Shown: piece by piece, positions 1 through 8,088 of the stretch
How positions within the stretch are numbered: position 1 is the first letter of the stretch
How the letters are laid out: each line of letters starts with the position of its first letter
Assembly: GCF_014385195.1 (NCBI RefSeq)
Contig: NZ_JACRTG010000011.1
Span: 8,185-72,184, forward strand
Reading direction: 5' to 3'
Length of the DNA: 64,000 bases
Source of the DNA: Paratissierella segnis
Lineage (GTDB): Bacteria; Bacillota; Clostridia; Tissierellales; Tissierellaceae
The notes under the pieces: generated by a model
What the model saw: the letters and a program-made list of their open reading frames with translations, nothing else
What the model was told of the DNA's origin: nothing
Databases searched by the model: none
Program-made: the position numbers and the translations under genes

Positions 1-736
1 ATTTATCCTCTAGTGGTCTTCCTACTATCATATTTACTAGTTCATCTACTGTTATATCCTTGTAATTTCTAGTTCCTATATATTGCCCATCTCTTAACAC
101 CGTTACTCTTTCACATATCTCCTCTAATTCTTCAATACGATGGGAAATATATACCATCCCAACGCCTTTCTTTTGTAAATTTCTAATGATGTCAAAAAGT
201 TGTTCGATTTCTTTCTCTGTTAATGCTGCTGTAGGTTCATCTAATACCAATATCCTTGATTTTTGGGAAATCGCTTTAGCAATCTCCACCATTTGTTGTT
301 TGGCTACACTTAAATTGCTAACTATTTCATGAGTACTTATATTTATGCCTAAATCATCCAGAACGCTCTTTGCATCTTCGTGCATCTTTTTATCACTTAT
401 CAGATATCTTTTTAATGGAGGACGCCCCAAGTATATATTGTTTGCTACTGTCAAATGCGGACATAGATTTAATTCCTGAAAGATGATAGCAATACCCAAT
501 TCCTGTGCTTTAGCTACAGAATTGATATTTACTTCTTCTCCTTCAATGAAAATACTCCCGGAATCTTCCTTATATACACCTGACATTATCTTCATCAGAG
601 TAGATTTTCCTGCCCCATTTTCACCTACAAGCCCATGAACCTCTCCCTTGTTTACAGAAAACGATACATCGTCTAAAGCTTTAACTCCAGGAAAGTTCTT
701 ACATATTCCCTCCATTCGAAACAATTCTTCTGACAT
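1..736 (-). CDS. Sugar ABC transporter ATP-binding protein, RbsA/MglA type (partial, C-terminus outside window)
   Basis: I translated this edge-truncated gene from the minus strand. It starts at ATG 734-736 and gives 245 residues, about half of the roughly 500-residue two-domain sugar ATPases. The first nucleotide-binding domain is intact: Walker A GENGAGKST, signature LSVAKQQ, Walker B ILVLDEPT and H-loop YISHR. It should energise uptake of a monosaccharide at the membrane. Permease and binding-protein genes probably follow at lower coordinates outside the window. A TTGACA-N18-TAATAT promoter preceded by a 14-bp palindrome lies upstream. The YesM/YesN pair at 996-3225 lies behind it on the same strand and is its likely regulator. 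Identity as a ribose-type sugar ATPase is firm; the sugar is unknown. Confidence 0.93.
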   Translation of the reverse strand, partial: MSEELFRMEGICKNFPGVKALDDVSFSVNKGEVHGLVGENGAGKSTLMKIMSGVYKEDSGSIFIEGEEVNINSVAKAQELGIAIIFQELNLCPHLTVANNIYLGRPPLKRYLISDKKMHEDAKSVLDDLGINISTHEIVSNLSVAKQQMVEIAKAISQKSRILVLDEPTAALTEKEIEQLFDIIRNLQKKGVGMVYISHRIEELEEICERVTVLRDGQYIGTRNYKDITVDELVNMIVGRPLEDK

Positions 737-787
737 GTTTTCACCTCTTTCATATCCATTTCTAATATAGTAAATATTCTTAGTATA

Positions 788-833
788 ATATTACCCCTTC
801 TTGTATTCATCTGTCAATATGTTGTATACAACA
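788..833 (-). promoter_or_regulatory. Promoter of the sugar ABC operon with upstream 14-bp palindrome
   Basis: On the minus strand TTGACA (812-817) is separated by 18 bp from TAATAT (788-793), about 50 bp upstream of the ABC ATPase start. Just upstream of the -35 is a perfect palindrome, tgttgtatacaaca (820-833). Its position fits an activator or repressor site. The TTGTATACAA core resembles operators of some GntR-family regulators (family knowledge, not proof). Confidence 0.6.
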
Positions 834-849
834 AAAATTAATAATTGTT

Positions 850-878
850 AACACCTTAATATTTTAAATTAAGATGTT
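850..878 (-). terminator. Possible weak terminator after the YesM/YesN pair
   Basis: Arms aacaccttaat (850-860) and attaagatgtt (868-878) form an 11-bp stem with a 7-nt loop. The single mismatch becomes a G-U wobble in the minus-strand RNA. It lies about 120 bp past the response-regulator stop. There is no long U-run, so it may be only a partial stop between the two-component genes and the ABC operon. Confidence 0.4.
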
Positions 879-995
879 CTCATTATCATATTCATTTTAC
901 TAAAAAACTAAGCCATTACTCAATGAATTTAGACGACATTTTCTTACTTTTTCAGCTATCTTTTGTGTTTAATTTAAATCCGCTATAAACTTTAT

Positions 996-1745
996 TTATT
1001 TTTTTACCCTTTCATATTGAGTTGCACTTATTCCAACATATTTTTTAAATGCTCTGCTAAAATAATTTGGATCCGAATATCCTACCATATAAGCTATTTG
1101 TTTGATGCTAAGATCCCTTTGCTCCAACAATTCTTTTGATTTTTCCATACGCAAATGTATTAAATAGTTTGTAAATGTTTGCCCTTCAATCTTCTTGAAC
1201 AACTTACCCAGATAATCGGGACTTAACCCTACATGTTCTGCAACCTGCTCAAGTGATATATCATTGGTAAAGTTCTCTAGGATATAGCTCTTCATCTCGT
1301 CTATAAATTTTATATTTCTATCTCTTTTAACCCAATCAACCTCTTCAGTTTTATTAATAACAACAGATGAATTAATCTTTTGTATAGCATCATTAATTGC
1401 GGAAATAAATTCGTCATTGTCGACAGGTTTCAGCAGATATTTAAATACACCGATGTCTATAGCAGATCTGGCATATTCAAATTCCGAATAGGCTGTTAAT
1501 ATGATTATCTGAATATTTTTATTTCTATCTCTAATAATACGAGAAGCCCCAAACCCATCTAATATGGGCATATGAATATCCATTAGAATTAAATCTACTT
1601 CATTGTTTTTTTCAAATTCCACTGCTCTCTCGCCATTTGAAAGATTAGCTGCAACCTCAATCTTATCCTTAAAATACTCTTCAAACAAATATGCCAGAGC
1701 CTTTCTTTCTATCACTTCATCTTCCACAATCATAACTTTAATCAC
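996..1745 (-). CDS. Response regulator, YesN type (receiver + AraC-type DNA-binding domain)
   Basis: The 249-residue protein has a receiver domain (about 1-120) with acidic residues E8/D9, phospho-acceptor Asp56 in LILMDIHMP and Lys106 in KYLLKPV. A C-terminal AraC/XylS domain (about 150-249) carries two helix-turn-helix motifs, ending in the typical GYSDPNYFSRAFKKYVGISA region. It acts as a cytoplasmic transcription factor activated by phosphorylation. Its start overlaps the stop of the histidine-kinase gene by 8 bp, so the two are translationally coupled. YesN-type regulators usually activate neighbouring carbohydrate uptake genes; the ABC operon downstream is the likely target. The linker is short compared with the 500-residue YesN proteins such as the one at 34.5 kb. 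Confidence 0.93.
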   Translation of the reverse strand: MIKVMIVEDEVIERKALAYLFEEYFKDKIEVAANLSNGERAVEFEKNNEVDLILMDIHMPILDGFGASRIIRDRNKNIQIIILTAYSEFEYARSAIDIGVFKYLLKPVDNDEFISAINDAIQKINSSVVINKTEEVDWVKRDRNIKFIDEMKSYILENFTNDISLEQVAEHVGLSPDYLGKLFKKIEGQTFTNYLIHLRMEKSKELLEQRDLSIKQIAYMVGYSDPNYFSRAFKKYVGISATQYERVKK

Positions 1746-3225
1746 TTACTTTACCTCCTTTAGGTATAGTAATTGTTACAGTAGTGCCATATCCATAGAC
1801 GCTTTCAATCTTCAGAAGATCTTTTTGCCCAAAGCTTAATTCCAATCTCTTTTTAACATTTTTTAATCCAACATTGCATTTTTCTTTGCACTCTTCATTG
1901 GATTCACTGAAGATTTTCTTAAGTTTATCAGGAGCAATTCCCTCTCCATTATCCTCTACGTATATTGAAACACTTACTTCATTTTCTAATATCCTAACAT
2001 TTATAATTCCGCCTTCTTCTTTATTTTTAAATCCATGTTTAATGCTATTTTCAGCTATTGGTTGTAAAACCATAGGAGGCATATTTATCTCGTCTAGATT
2101 TATATTCTCAACTTTAATGTCAAAGCTCATTTGATCTTGAAATCTTGTTTCTTGTATATATAAATAAGCTTGTACAATGTCCAACTCCTCCCTGATAGAC
2201 ACTAGATTATGAATATTTACTACATTATATCTTAAAATCTTTGACATGCTTTGCATCAATTTAACTATCTTTTCATTCCCATCAAACATGGCAGTTCTGG
2301 AGATTATATTCAATGTATTAAATAAAAAATGGGGATTCATTTGACTCTGTAAATTCGAAAGCTGAGACTCTTTTACCAACTGAGTCATTTGAGCATTTTT
2401 AAGTTTTTGTTCCATTAATTCGATTTCCAATTGTGATTTAGATTCCAGTTCAGACATATAATCTAAAATATTATTTTTCATTTTATTAAATGCAGTAGCA
2501 AATAAATCCAATTCTATAGAATTTTGCGGCTCAATATCAGCTATATACCAATTACCTAACGCTAATTTTGCAGCAGATTTACTAAAATCATTTAAATTTG
2601 ATACTATGTCTTTAATCAAAGTTACTATATACCAAAAATTTAATAAAACAATGACAAATAAAAAGATATAAGCATTTCTTTCTACTTTTTTATATAAATG
2701 ATTTATATTCTCATATCTACTTACTTGATACTTAATACATGCCTCTGTTAGATTGTTAGCGATTTGGTCTAAAAATGTATATAATCTTTTTAATTCCTGT
2801 TGGGTTCCATAAGTCTGAACATCAACGCTTCTTACTCTAAACAGACTATCAGTCAACTCTTCTTCATATATAAGTAAATTCTCCATAATTCTATAGTACA
2901 TGCAACTGTTTTCATCCTGTTTAATATTGTCATATATGTATTCTGTAATAGAGATTATAGATTCTCTATTGTCATAATATTTTATAAAGTAGTCTTCATT
3001 GTCATTTCTATTAAAATAATTTGATACTTGGAAACTATTTTTATTAAGATATGTTTTCAAATTCGTTAATTCTATATTAAAATTTATTATTTCATTTAGT
3101 TCAAAATTAAGTCTTCTGCTGATGTACTGATTTAAACCTATAGCAATCCCACCAATTATAGTCATGGATAACACTATATAGAGAAGTACATATTTCATGG
3201 AAAACTTTTTGTTGCGTATTAGCAT
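1738..3225 (-). CDS. Sensor histidine kinase, YesM/LytS type
   Basis: The 495-residue membrane kinase has TM1 (about 12-31), an extracytoplasmic domain of about 150 residues, TM2 (about 185-203), a HAMP-like linker and a coiled coil. A His_kinase domain follows with the phospho-acceptor in QMNPHFLFNTL (His299), then an ATPase domain with N-box AENSIKHGF and G-box DNGEGI. It should phosphorylate the overlapping response regulator in answer to an extracellular ligand or to a ligand-loaded sugar-binding protein. The start ATG at 3225 has an AGAAGGA ribosome site and a TATAAT -10 about 30 bp upstream. The large outer domain contrasts with the second YesM-like kinase at 33.5 kb, which has almost none. 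The ligand is unknown. Confidence 0.93.
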   Translation of the reverse strand: MLIRNKKFSMKYVLLYIVLSMTIIGGIAIGLNQYISRRLNFELNEIINFNIELTNLKTYLNKNSFQVSNYFNRNDNEDYFIKYYDNRESIISITEYIYDNIKQDENSCMYYRIMENLLIYEEELTDSLFRVRSVDVQTYGTQQELKRLYTFLDQIANNLTEACIKYQVSRYENINHLYKKVERNAYIFLFVIVLLNFWYIVTLIKDIVSNLNDFSKSAAKLALGNWYIADIEPQNSIELDLFATAFNKMKNNILDYMSELESKSQLEIELMEQKLKNAQMTQLVKESQLSNLQSQMNPHFLFNTLNIISRTAMFDGNEKIVKLMQSMSKILRYNVVNIHNLVSIREELDIVQAYLYIQETRFQDQMSFDIKVENINLDEINMPPMVLQPIAENSIKHGFKNKEEGGIINVRILENEVSVSIYVEDNGEGIAPDKLKKIFSESNEECKEKCNVGLKNVKKRLELSFGQKDLLKIESVYGYGTTVTITIPKGGKVSD

Positions 3226-3277
3226 AATGATTCAGTCCTTCTATTAATTATATCGATTAATATTATAACATAAATAA

Positions 3278-3480
3278 GTTCACAGTTCACAATTCACAAT
3301 GCACAATTCACAATTAAAAGATAAAGATTGTTGGGGTCGAGCTTTTGGGTCTTAAAAGAGAAAAGAGGAGATCTCTCGGCTTTAGCGCGAGATGACATTA
3401 AATACGTTTGTCATTCCGGCTAGTATAGAGCATCTCCTGTTTTCATTATCCATTGTCAATTTGTCGACTATCAATTAAAT
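3278..3480. repeat. Mosaic intergenic repeat, copy A
   Basis: This stretch opens with an array of 9-10-nt units (ttcacaatt, gcacaattcacaatt; 3278-3315). It continues with ggggtcgagcttttgggt (3333-3350) and an inverted pair of elements, one reading aggagatctctcgg...gagatgaca and its counter-copy tgtcattccgg...gcatctcc. Parts recur at 28.1, 43.6 and 63.2 kb. It fills the gap between the kinase gene and the altronate dehydratase stop; no coding sequence is visible. Confidence 0.75.
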
Positions 3481-3509
3481 GTTCCCTAGTTTTCTGCTAT
3501 ACACTGCTC

Positions 3510-4994
3510 TTATAGCGTAACTCCTGTTTTCAGTATAGAAATCTCCTTAAATCCATTTTTCTCATTATTTACATATTCACCGCTTGCAACACTTATTACA
3601 TAATCTATGAAGTCAGTTAATACTTCTTCCATGAGTTTATCTTCTAACAAAACTCCAGCATTGAAATCAATCCAATGTAGTTTTAACTGATATAGTTTAG
3701 AATTTGTCGAAACTTTAACCGTTGGAACAAAACTACCAAAAGGAGTTCCTCTACCGGTTGTAAATAGCACCATATGGCATCCCGAAGCTCCTAAAGCTGT
3801 AGATGCTACTAAATCATTGCCAGGTGAATTCAGAAGATTCAATCCTTTATTTCTGCTTATTTCTCCATATTTTAATACATCCACTACCTTGGATTTTCCT
3901 CCCTTTTGTGTACACCCCAATGACTTATCTTCTAATGTCGAAATCCCGCCTTCTTTATTCCCAGGAGATGGGTTTTCATATATAGGAAGGTTGTGAGCAA
4001 GGAAATATTCTTTGAAATTATTTATCAATTCTACAATATCTTCAAAAACTTCTTCGGATTCTGCCCTTTCCATCAATATGGTTTCAGCACCAAACATTTC
4101 CGGAACCTCCGTCAATATAGTAATACCTCCATTATCCACTATATAGTCAGAGAATTCTCCTAACAAAGGATTTGCAGTAATGCCTGAAAAGCCATCGGAA
4201 CCGCCGCATTTTAATCCAATTTTCAGCTCAGAAATTGGAATTTCTACTCTTATATCATTCTTCATCGTTTCATAAAGTTCCTCCAATATCTTAACACCTT
4301 CTTCGATTTCATTCGATACTGTTTGAGTAATCAAAAACTTCGTTCTATCATTATCGAATTCCCCCAGTTCCTTTTTGAATTCATCTATAACGTTGTTTTC
4401 ACAGCCTAATCCCAAAACCAAAACACCACCTGCATTTGGATGTTTTACTATATCCGCTAATATTTTTCTTGTGTTTTCCAGATCATCACCTAATTGGGAA
4501 CACCCATAATTGTGTTTATATACCAAGCAGTCGTCTATATTCTCTAAATTTATTTTGTTTTTAAATTCTCTTACAATCATTTCTGCGATTCCATTAATGC
4601 ATCCAACTGTAGGCACTACTAAAAGTTCATTTCTTATTCCTACATCACCATTTTTTCTTTTATAACCCATGAAAGTTTTAGGTTTGTTTATTCTTCTAAT
4701 ATCTTTAAAATTAGGATTGTAATTATATTCTAAAGTACCATCTAAATTTGTCCTTATATTATGCGTATGAACCCATTGTCCCTTTTTTATATTTTCAGTA
4801 GCATGTCCTATCGGATAACCATATTTTAATATGTTTTCGCCTTTATTTATGTCCCTTGTGGCTATTTTATGACCAGGTTTTATGTCTTCTAAAATTTTAG
4901 TAGCTTCAATGTCATCTAAAATAATGCCTTTATTTATTTCATTTAGCGCAACTACAACATTATCAGAAGTATTAATTCTTATAAAATCTTTCAT
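3510..4994 (-). CDS. uxaA: Altronate dehydratase
   Basis: This 494-residue protein matches the full length of UxaA. It has an N-terminal SAF-like domain (about 10-90) and the large C-terminal dehydratase domain with the family segments YKHNYGCSQLG, LGLGCENN, KCGGSDGFSG and TTGRGTPFG. The enzyme removes water from D-altronate to give 2-keto-3-deoxygluconate in galacturonate breakdown; the family is iron-dependent. Its ATG overlaps the stop of uxaB by 4 bp, so it is the last gene of the IclR-nagB-like-uxaB-uxaA operon. No uronate isomerase, KDG kinase or KDPG aldolase is nearby, so the pathway must be completed elsewhere. The gene is followed by repeat copy A rather than a clear terminator. Confidence 0.95.
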   Translation of the reverse strand: MKDFIRINTSDNVVVALNEINKGIILDDIEATKILEDIKPGHKIATRDINKGENILKYGYPIGHATENIKKGQWVHTHNIRTNLDGTLEYNYNPNFKDIRRINKPKTFMGYKRKNGDVGIRNELLVVPTVGCINGIAEMIVREFKNKINLENIDDCLVYKHNYGCSQLGDDLENTRKILADIVKHPNAGGVLVLGLGCENNVIDEFKKELGEFDNDRTKFLITQTVSNEIEEGVKILEELYETMKNDIRVEIPISELKIGLKCGGSDGFSGITANPLLGEFSDYIVDNGGITILTEVPEMFGAETILMERAESEEVFEDIVELINNFKEYFLAHNLPIYENPSPGNKEGGISTLEDKSLGCTQKGGKSKVVDVLKYGEISRNKGLNLLNSPGNDLVASTALGASGCHMVLFTTGRGTPFGSFVPTVKVSTNSKLYQLKLHWIDFNAGVLLEDKLMEEVLTDFIDYVISVASGEYVNNEKNGFKEISILKTGVTL

Positions 4995-6445
4995 CGCAGT
5001 ATCTCCCTTACAGCTTCTTTCATTCCTTTTCTAACTATGCTGGTTAAGTCTTTTGTAACTTTTTCATTTAAACCCACTATAGAGTTTAAATCTATTTTCC
5101 ACAAATCTACCGACCCCAAAACGGTCTTTACAATTGATTGTAAATTTTCATCTGAACCATCATAATTATTCCACAAATTTTTATACATTTCAAGGATTTC
5201 AGGATCATCTGATAAATTTATGCTTTCACCATTTCTATCTCCCCTATAGAAATATATTAAAGATGCTAAAGAAAATACTAATTTTTTAGGTAATTTATTT
5301 TGCCTGTTTTTATATTCTAAAATAGATGGCAATATTCTTGTTTCAAATTTACTCATTGAATTAAGTGAAATACTCATTAAGTAATGCTTAATGAATGGAT
5401 TTCTAAATCTATCCAATACATCTTCTGCAAAATCGAAAAGTTCTTCTTCAGGCAAATCAAGTGTCGGTATAATTTCATCAAAAATGACAGACTTGACAAA
5501 CTTCCCTATTGTTTCATCTTCAACAGATTCCTTTACTGTATCTATTCCATAAAGATATGAAACAGGAACCATAGAAGTATGAGCCCCATTTAATATACGA
5601 ACCTTTCTTTCACGGTAGGGTGTCAAATCCTCTGTAAAAAGTACATTTAGCCCTATTTTGTCAGCAGGAAATTCATATTTGATTTTCTTTGGTCCTTCTA
5701 TCACCCAAAGATGAAATATCTCTCCTTCAACTAAAAAGCTATCCTTATATCCTAATTCTTTTTCTATTTCAGATGCCGTTCCCTTTGGATATCCCGGCAC
5801 AATTCTATCTACCAGTGTATTATAAAATATATTTGCTTTATTAATCCAATCCTTAAAGCCCTCTCCTAAATTCCATAACTCAACATATTTTAGAACAATA
5901 TTTTTAAGATTTTCTCCGTTCTTATCTATCAATTCGCATGGTAAAATAAATAAACCCTTTTTCATATCTCCATCAAATGTCTTATATCTGTGATATAACC
6001 ATGCAGTTAATTTACCAGGAAAGGATTCTTGCGGTCTATCTTCCAACCTATCGTTTTCATTAAATGCAATACCTGCTTCGGTTGTATTTGAAATTATAAA
6101 TCTCATGTCCGGATTTTCAGCTATTTTTAGATATTCATCATAATCTCTATAAGTATTTAATCCTCTGGTTATTGAATTGATTACATTTTTTTCACTTATT
6201 TCTTTTCCTTTTTCAACCCCGTTTAATAGCAAAGTATAAAGTCCATCTTGTTCATTTAATTTATAAATCCTGTCACTACTTCTAGGTCCAACAACTACAA
6301 CTCCTGAATTAAAATCCTTTTCTCTATTCATTTTGTCAATTATCCAATCAACAAAAGCTCGTAAGAAATTTCCTTCTCCAAATTGCATTATCCTTTCAGG
6401 GTATTCTTTATAATCTTTACAAATTGATTTGTTTAACTTTTCCAT
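4991..6445 (-). CDS. uxaB: Tagaturonate reductase (altronate oxidoreductase)
   Basis: The 484-residue protein belongs to the mannitol/polyol dehydrogenase family. It has an N-terminal Rossmann domain beginning MQFGEGNFLRAFVDW and a C-terminal helical domain. The family catalytic region RKVRILNGAHTSMVPVSYL lies near residue 285, with the KxxxLNxxH pattern represented by RILNGAH. It reduces tagaturonate to altronate with NADH, feeding UxaA, with which it overlaps by 4 bp. The start ATG at 6445 has an AAAGGATG ribosome site. Length and motifs match UxaB rather than UxuB (fructuronate reductase), and pairing with UxaA instead of UxuA supports this. Confidence 0.93.
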   Translation of the reverse strand: MEKLNKSICKDYKEYPERIMQFGEGNFLRAFVDWIIDKMNREKDFNSGVVVVGPRSSDRIYKLNEQDGLYTLLLNGVEKGKEISEKNVINSITRGLNTYRDYDEYLKIAENPDMRFIISNTTEAGIAFNENDRLEDRPQESFPGKLTAWLYHRYKTFDGDMKKGLFILPCELIDKNGENLKNIVLKYVELWNLGEGFKDWINKANIFYNTLVDRIVPGYPKGTASEIEKELGYKDSFLVEGEIFHLWVIEGPKKIKYEFPADKIGLNVLFTEDLTPYRERKVRILNGAHTSMVPVSYLYGIDTVKESVEDETIGKFVKSVIFDEIIPTLDLPEEELFDFAEDVLDRFRNPFIKHYLMSISLNSMSKFETRILPSILEYKNRQNKLPKKLVFSLASLIYFYRGDRNGESINLSDDPEILEMYKNLWNNYDGSDENLQSIVKTVLGSVDLWKIDLNSIVGLNEKVTKDLTSIVRKGMKEAVREILR

Positions 6446-6467
6446 AAAATATCATCCTTTCAACAAA

Positions 6468-7079
6468 TTAAATAATATCTTTAACTAAACTTGCAGATTC
6501 TTCATCTAAAAAAAGCGTCCATTTGGGATGACTCTTTAATATTGTGGCGGGAACATTATTATTAATATCCTCAAACCAGCCTTCTCCAACTTGTTGCATT
6601 TTACACTTATTGTCCAATTCTACGATTTTATATGATTCGTTAGTATCAAAATCTGCAGGCGGATCATTAAAAGCAATGTGCCCATTTTCCCCAATTCCTA
6701 TTACACCAATATCTATAGGCTTTAGATTTAAATTTTCCGTAAGTTTTTTAATATTTTCTTCGATATTCCCATTTCCATCCACCAAATATGCATTTTTCAA
6801 ATTGACTTTACTTACAAATCTTGCCATTAGGTATCTTCTAAAACTTGCAGGATGATTCTCATCCAATCCAATATATTCATCTAAGTGGAACATTTCTACC
6901 TTTTCCCAATCTATATCTTTATTTATTAGGGCATTGATTGTACTGAATTGGGAAGCTCCGGTTGATAAAAGTATTCTCGCCTCTCCTCTTTCTTTTATTG
7001 TTATGTTCAATAAGTCAGCAATCAGTGAAGCAGCATGTTTCCCCAACTCATCCGCATTTTTTTCAATATGAATCTCCAT
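6468..7079 (-). CDS. NagB-like sugar-phosphate isomerase/deaminase with an internal deletion
   Basis: The 203-residue protein is clearly of the glucosamine-6-phosphate deaminase family. It has the N-terminal phosphate loop region LSTGASQFST, the active-site segment MFHLDEYIGL (Asp72-equivalent), GIGENGHIAFNDP and the C-terminal TLFLDEESASL. Family members are about 240-260 residues. Here QQVGEGWFEDINNNVP runs straight into ATILKSHP, skipping about 40 residues that normally hold a core beta-alpha unit and the substrate-phosphate lysine (K208 in E. coli NagB). The frame is kept. Start ATG 7079 follows AAGGAGG. It lies between iclR and uxaB, so it belongs to this sugar-acid operon. It may be inactive, altered in substrate, or decaying; the family call is firm, the activity is not. 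Confidence 0.8.
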   Translation of the reverse strand: MEIHIEKNADELGKHAASLIADLLNITIKERGEARILLSTGASQFSTINALINKDIDWEKVEMFHLDEYIGLDENHPASFRRYLMARFVSKVNLKNAYLVDGNGNIEENIKKLTENLNLKPIDIGVIGIGENGHIAFNDPPADFDTNESYKIVELDNKCKMQQVGEGWFEDINNNVPATILKSHPKWTLFLDEESASLVKDII

Positions 7080-7099
7080 CTTTCAACCTCCTTGAACAT

Positions 7100-7864
7100 T
7101 TAGTCTCCCCTATATCCCAGTTCATTTGATATTAGATGAGCATATTTTTTAACCTCATTGGCGATTTCTTCAATTCTATCTCTTGTAACTCTTATAGTAG
7201 GACCAGATACACTGATAGCTCCTTCTACAGATCCCGTGTGATTAAATACCGGAGCACCTATACATCTAACCCCCAATTCATTTTCCTCATTATCTACTGC
7301 ATACCCTTTTTCTTCTACTTCCTTTAAATTTCTTTTAAATACTTCTAAATCAGTAATTGTATATTCAGTCATTTTTTCTATCTTACTATTTTCCCATACA
7401 CTTTCAATTTCTTTATCAGGTAAGTATGCAAGTATAACTTTGCCGACTGAAGTACGATATAAGGGGCTTCTTCTCCCTATGGTTGAAGCCATTCGAATTG
7501 TATTATCGGCTTCTACTTTATCTATATAAACTATATCATTTTCATCTCTTATAACCAAGTGAACTACTTCATTTACAGTCTTCATAAGCCTCTCTGTATA
7601 AGGTTTTGAAGATTTAAAAATATCCACATTGGCTATTCTTTTACATCCCAATTCATATAACTTTAAAGATAATTTGTATTTATTAGTAGATGCATCCTGA
7701 ATAACAAAACCTTTATAAATTAATGTACCTAGTAATCTATGAACTGTTGATTTATGTAAATTAACCATTACACCTATTTCCGTAACCCCTAAACCCTCAT
7801 CATAATTAGAAAGTAATTCCAAAATACTCAATGTTCTATCTACAGATTGGACTACATCTATCAT
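7100..7864 (-). CDS. IclR-family transcriptional regulator (KdgR-like)
   Basis: The 254-residue protein has an N-terminal winged helix (about 5-65, with GVTEIGVMVNLHKSTVHRLLGTL) and a C-terminal IclR effector domain (about 80-250, with the family segments YIDKVEAD, RTSVGKVILAYLP, GVRCIGAPVFNHTG and AISVSGP). It is the first gene of the operon leading to the NagB-like, uxaB and uxaA genes, 20 bp upstream of the next start, and has a GAGGTGAG ribosome site. IclR-type regulators of this type commonly sense keto-deoxy sugar acids such as KDG, which fits the genes it heads; that effector is inference. Two inverted repeats near its promoter may be its operators. Confidence 0.92.
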   Translation of the reverse strand: MIDVVQSVDRTLSILELLSNYDEGLGVTEIGVMVNLHKSTVHRLLGTLIYKGFVIQDASTNKYKLSLKLYELGCKRIANVDIFKSSKPYTERLMKTVNEVVHLVIRDENDIVYIDKVEADNTIRMASTIGRRSPLYRTSVGKVILAYLPDKEIESVWENSKIEKMTEYTITDLEVFKRNLKEVEEKGYAVDNEENELGVRCIGAPVFNHTGSVEGAISVSGPTIRVTRDRIEEIANEVKKYAHLISNELGYRGD

Positions 7865-7882
7865 TTTCTCACCTCAATATTT

Positions 7883-7898
7883 TAGATTTCAAAATCTA
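7883..7898. promoter_or_regulatory. Candidate IclR operator in the leader
   Basis: The inverted repeat tagattt-ca-aaatcta lies between the promoter and the iclR start codon, where a bound repressor would block transcription. The 7-bp arms are perfect. Binding by this IclR protein is inferred from position only. Confidence 0.45.
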
Positions 7899-7929
7899 CA
7901 ATAAATGCTTGCAATTGATTTCCTTATTT

Positions 7930-7985
7930 ATTATAATATAAATGTATTAATTCCACAATACAAATTATTGTTTCATATTATGAAA
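7930..7985 (-). promoter_or_regulatory. Promoter of the iclR-uxaB-uxaA operon with upstream inverted repeat
   Basis: On the minus strand TTGTGG (7953-7958) and TATAAT (7930-7935) are 17 bp apart. Upstream of the -35 lies tttcat-att-atgaaa (7971-7985), a perfect 6-3-6 inverted repeat. Its TTTCAT half-sites resemble those of KdgR-type IclR operators. Confidence 0.55.
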
Positions 7986-8049
7986 TTTATATAAAATGCT
8001 TAAAATGATATTATGGGAAAATTGCAACGATAATCCCCCTTATCCCATA

Positions 8050-8088
8050 AAAGAAAAAGCTAGGTTCAACAAACCTAGCTTTTTCTTT
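8050..8088 (-). terminator. Terminator of the P5C dehydrogenase gene
   Basis: A 16-17-bp stem, aagaaaaagctaggtt (8051-8066) with aacctagctttttctt (8072-8087), encloses a 5-nt loop. The stop codon sits in the outer arm. The A/T-rich stem base supplies U-runs on both strands, so it may act in both directions. Confidence 0.85.

Noticed and set aside
3278..3315. Possible CRISPR or origin iterons
   Set aside because: The array units are 9-15 bp with no spacers or DnaA-box consensus, and the same array recurs elsewhere as part of a mosaic repeat.
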